Virus record (IMG/VR): IMGVR_UViG_3300043427_000802
Location: 1 to 23,345 of that record
Length of the DNA stretch: 23,345 bases
DNA from: a virus
Strand: one strand, 5' to 3'
Part shown: piece after piece, positions 22,823-23,345 of the stretch
Layout of the letters: every line of letters begins with the position of its first letter
How positions within the stretch are numbered: the first letter of the stretch is position 1
The notes under the pieces: model-generated
Database searches by the model: none
What the model saw: only the letters and a program-made list of their open reading frames with translations
What the model was told of the DNA's origin: nothing
Position numbers and translations under genes: made by a program

Positions 22823-23345
22823 TCAGGCCACCATACGCGAAAAACCTTTGACTTTCTCAAACTTTATGACACTTTCAAATTTGTCCTCTAGTCCAGTCTT
22901 GTGAGAGATGACAAAAATGTTTGCGTCTTTAATCACATAACGAATGATCTTGAGGAACTCTTCTGTTCCAAATCCATCAAGTGAACTATCAAACACCTCA
23001 TCCATAATCAGAAGGTTTGTATTGACTGAGTTCTTCATTCTTGCAACTTCTCTCCAAGTAAAGAGTAGAGCAAGGTCAATTCTCATTTTCTCCCCTTCAC
23101 TAAAAGAAGCATAAGAGAAATCTTCATGAATAGGTGACTGGACGGTTTCGTTGAATTCCTCATCAAGAGTAAAGTTGATGTAAAAGTCCATCATCTGCAA
23201 ATAACGATTAACTTGCTGATTGATGAGTGGCAAATACTTCTTAATGATTTTGGATTTTACTCCACCGTCTTTGAGCAAACTATACGAAAAATCGTAATAG
23301 TTGATAGTGTCCTTTCGGGAAGCGAGTTCGTCGTATGTAGTTTTT
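22823..23345 (-). CDS. 46: gp46 recombination endonuclease subunit, C-terminal part (partial)
   Basis: The last about 174 codons of an SbcC/Rad50-type ATPase, open to the window edge. The ABC signature is SEGEKMRIDLALLFTWR, Walker B NLLIMDEVFDSSLD, and the H-loop VISHK. Residues before these (KYLPLINQQVNRYLQMMDFYI) are the end of the coiled-coil arm. With gp47 nuclease it resects double-strand ends for UvsX recombination and degrades host DNA. A TTG at 23278 is only an internal codon. The upstream part, including Walker A, lies outside the window. Confidence 0.95.
   Translation of the reverse strand, partial: KTTYDELASRKDTINYYDFSYSLLKDGGVKSKIIKKYLPLINQQVNRYLQMMDFYINFTLDEEFNETVQSPIHEDFSYASFSEGEKMRIDLALLFTWREVARMKNSVNTNLLIMDEVFDSSLDGFGTEEFLKIIRYVIKDANIFVISHKTGLEDKFESVIKFEKVKGFSRMVA

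Noticed and set aside
22588-22860. 90-codon minus-strand frame spanning the gap before the CobT-like gene
   Set aside because: It overlaps the ends of gene 46 and the CobT-like gene out of frame. The 52-aa frame at 22650-22808 fits the gap much better.
1-23345. Search for integrase, transposase, homing endonuclease, intein or photosynthesis genes (psbA, psbD, hli)
   Set aside because: None of these was recognised in any supported frame, so no lysogeny, mobile-element or photosynthesis claim is made for this window.

Overview
The window is a stretch of a T4-like marine myovirus genome, of the type that infects cyanobacteria (Kyanoviridae-like cyanophages; a related marine host cannot be excluded). 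The evidence is the T4 replication core in T4 order (46, 45, 44, 62, regA, 43, uvsX, 41) with typical cyanophage insertions (cobS, hsp20, a MazG-type pyrophosphohydrolase, 2OG-Fe(II) oxygenases, Sm-like proteins). The DNA is AT-rich and almost gap-free. Every supported gene is on the minus strand, so transcription runs from high to low coordinates. Adjacent genes often overlap by 1, 4 or 8 nt (TAATG or ATGA junctions), which suggests translational coupling.

Right and centre (23345 down to 5365) form the replication/recombination module. It begins with the 3' end of gene 46, a 52-aa basic protein, a CobT-like protein (HEVGH metalloprotease-like N-terminus, acidic linker, VWA domain), a small protein with a T4-style capsid-targeting N-terminus, a 61-aa unknown and the AAA+ ATPase CobS. 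Next come a DUF3310-type protein, the sliding clamp gp45, a 2OG oxygenase, an unknown conserved protein, the clamp loader gp44, a DruA/DUF4338-like protein, gp62 and RegA. Hsp20 lies alone between two strong terminators. Then follow two tandem paralogous Sm-like proteins, DNA polymerase gp43, a 54-aa protein, a JmjC/cupin-like oxygenase, the recombinase UvsX, another 2OG oxygenase, helicase gp41, a MazG-like enzyme and a 57-aa protein.

A UUCG-loop terminator at about 5346-5366 ends that module. The left part (5345 down to 1) looks late and virion-related. Its four genes each have an ATAAATA (T4 late) box nearby, and there is a tRNA-Ala(UGC) with its own sigma70-type promoter. The genes encode a charged virion-like protein, a 436-aa unknown, a nucleotidyltransferase with a capsid-targeting-like N-terminus, and a large precursor-like protein with an EF-hand-type loop and a lysine/alanine/proline-rich tail that runs off the window.

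The best candidates for new biology are: (1) several proteins, one an apparent nucleotidyltransferase, whose N-termini look like T4 internal-protein capsid-targeting sequences with a gp21-type cleavage site; (2) a CobS/CobT-like AAA+/VWA pair with a protease-like HEVGH motif, flanking one of those proteins, which argues against a simple cobalamin role; (3) a DruA-like protein nested in the clamp-loader operon; (4) a sigma70 promoter embedded in a hairpin in front of the tRNA. Homology statements come from reading the translations; no database search was run.
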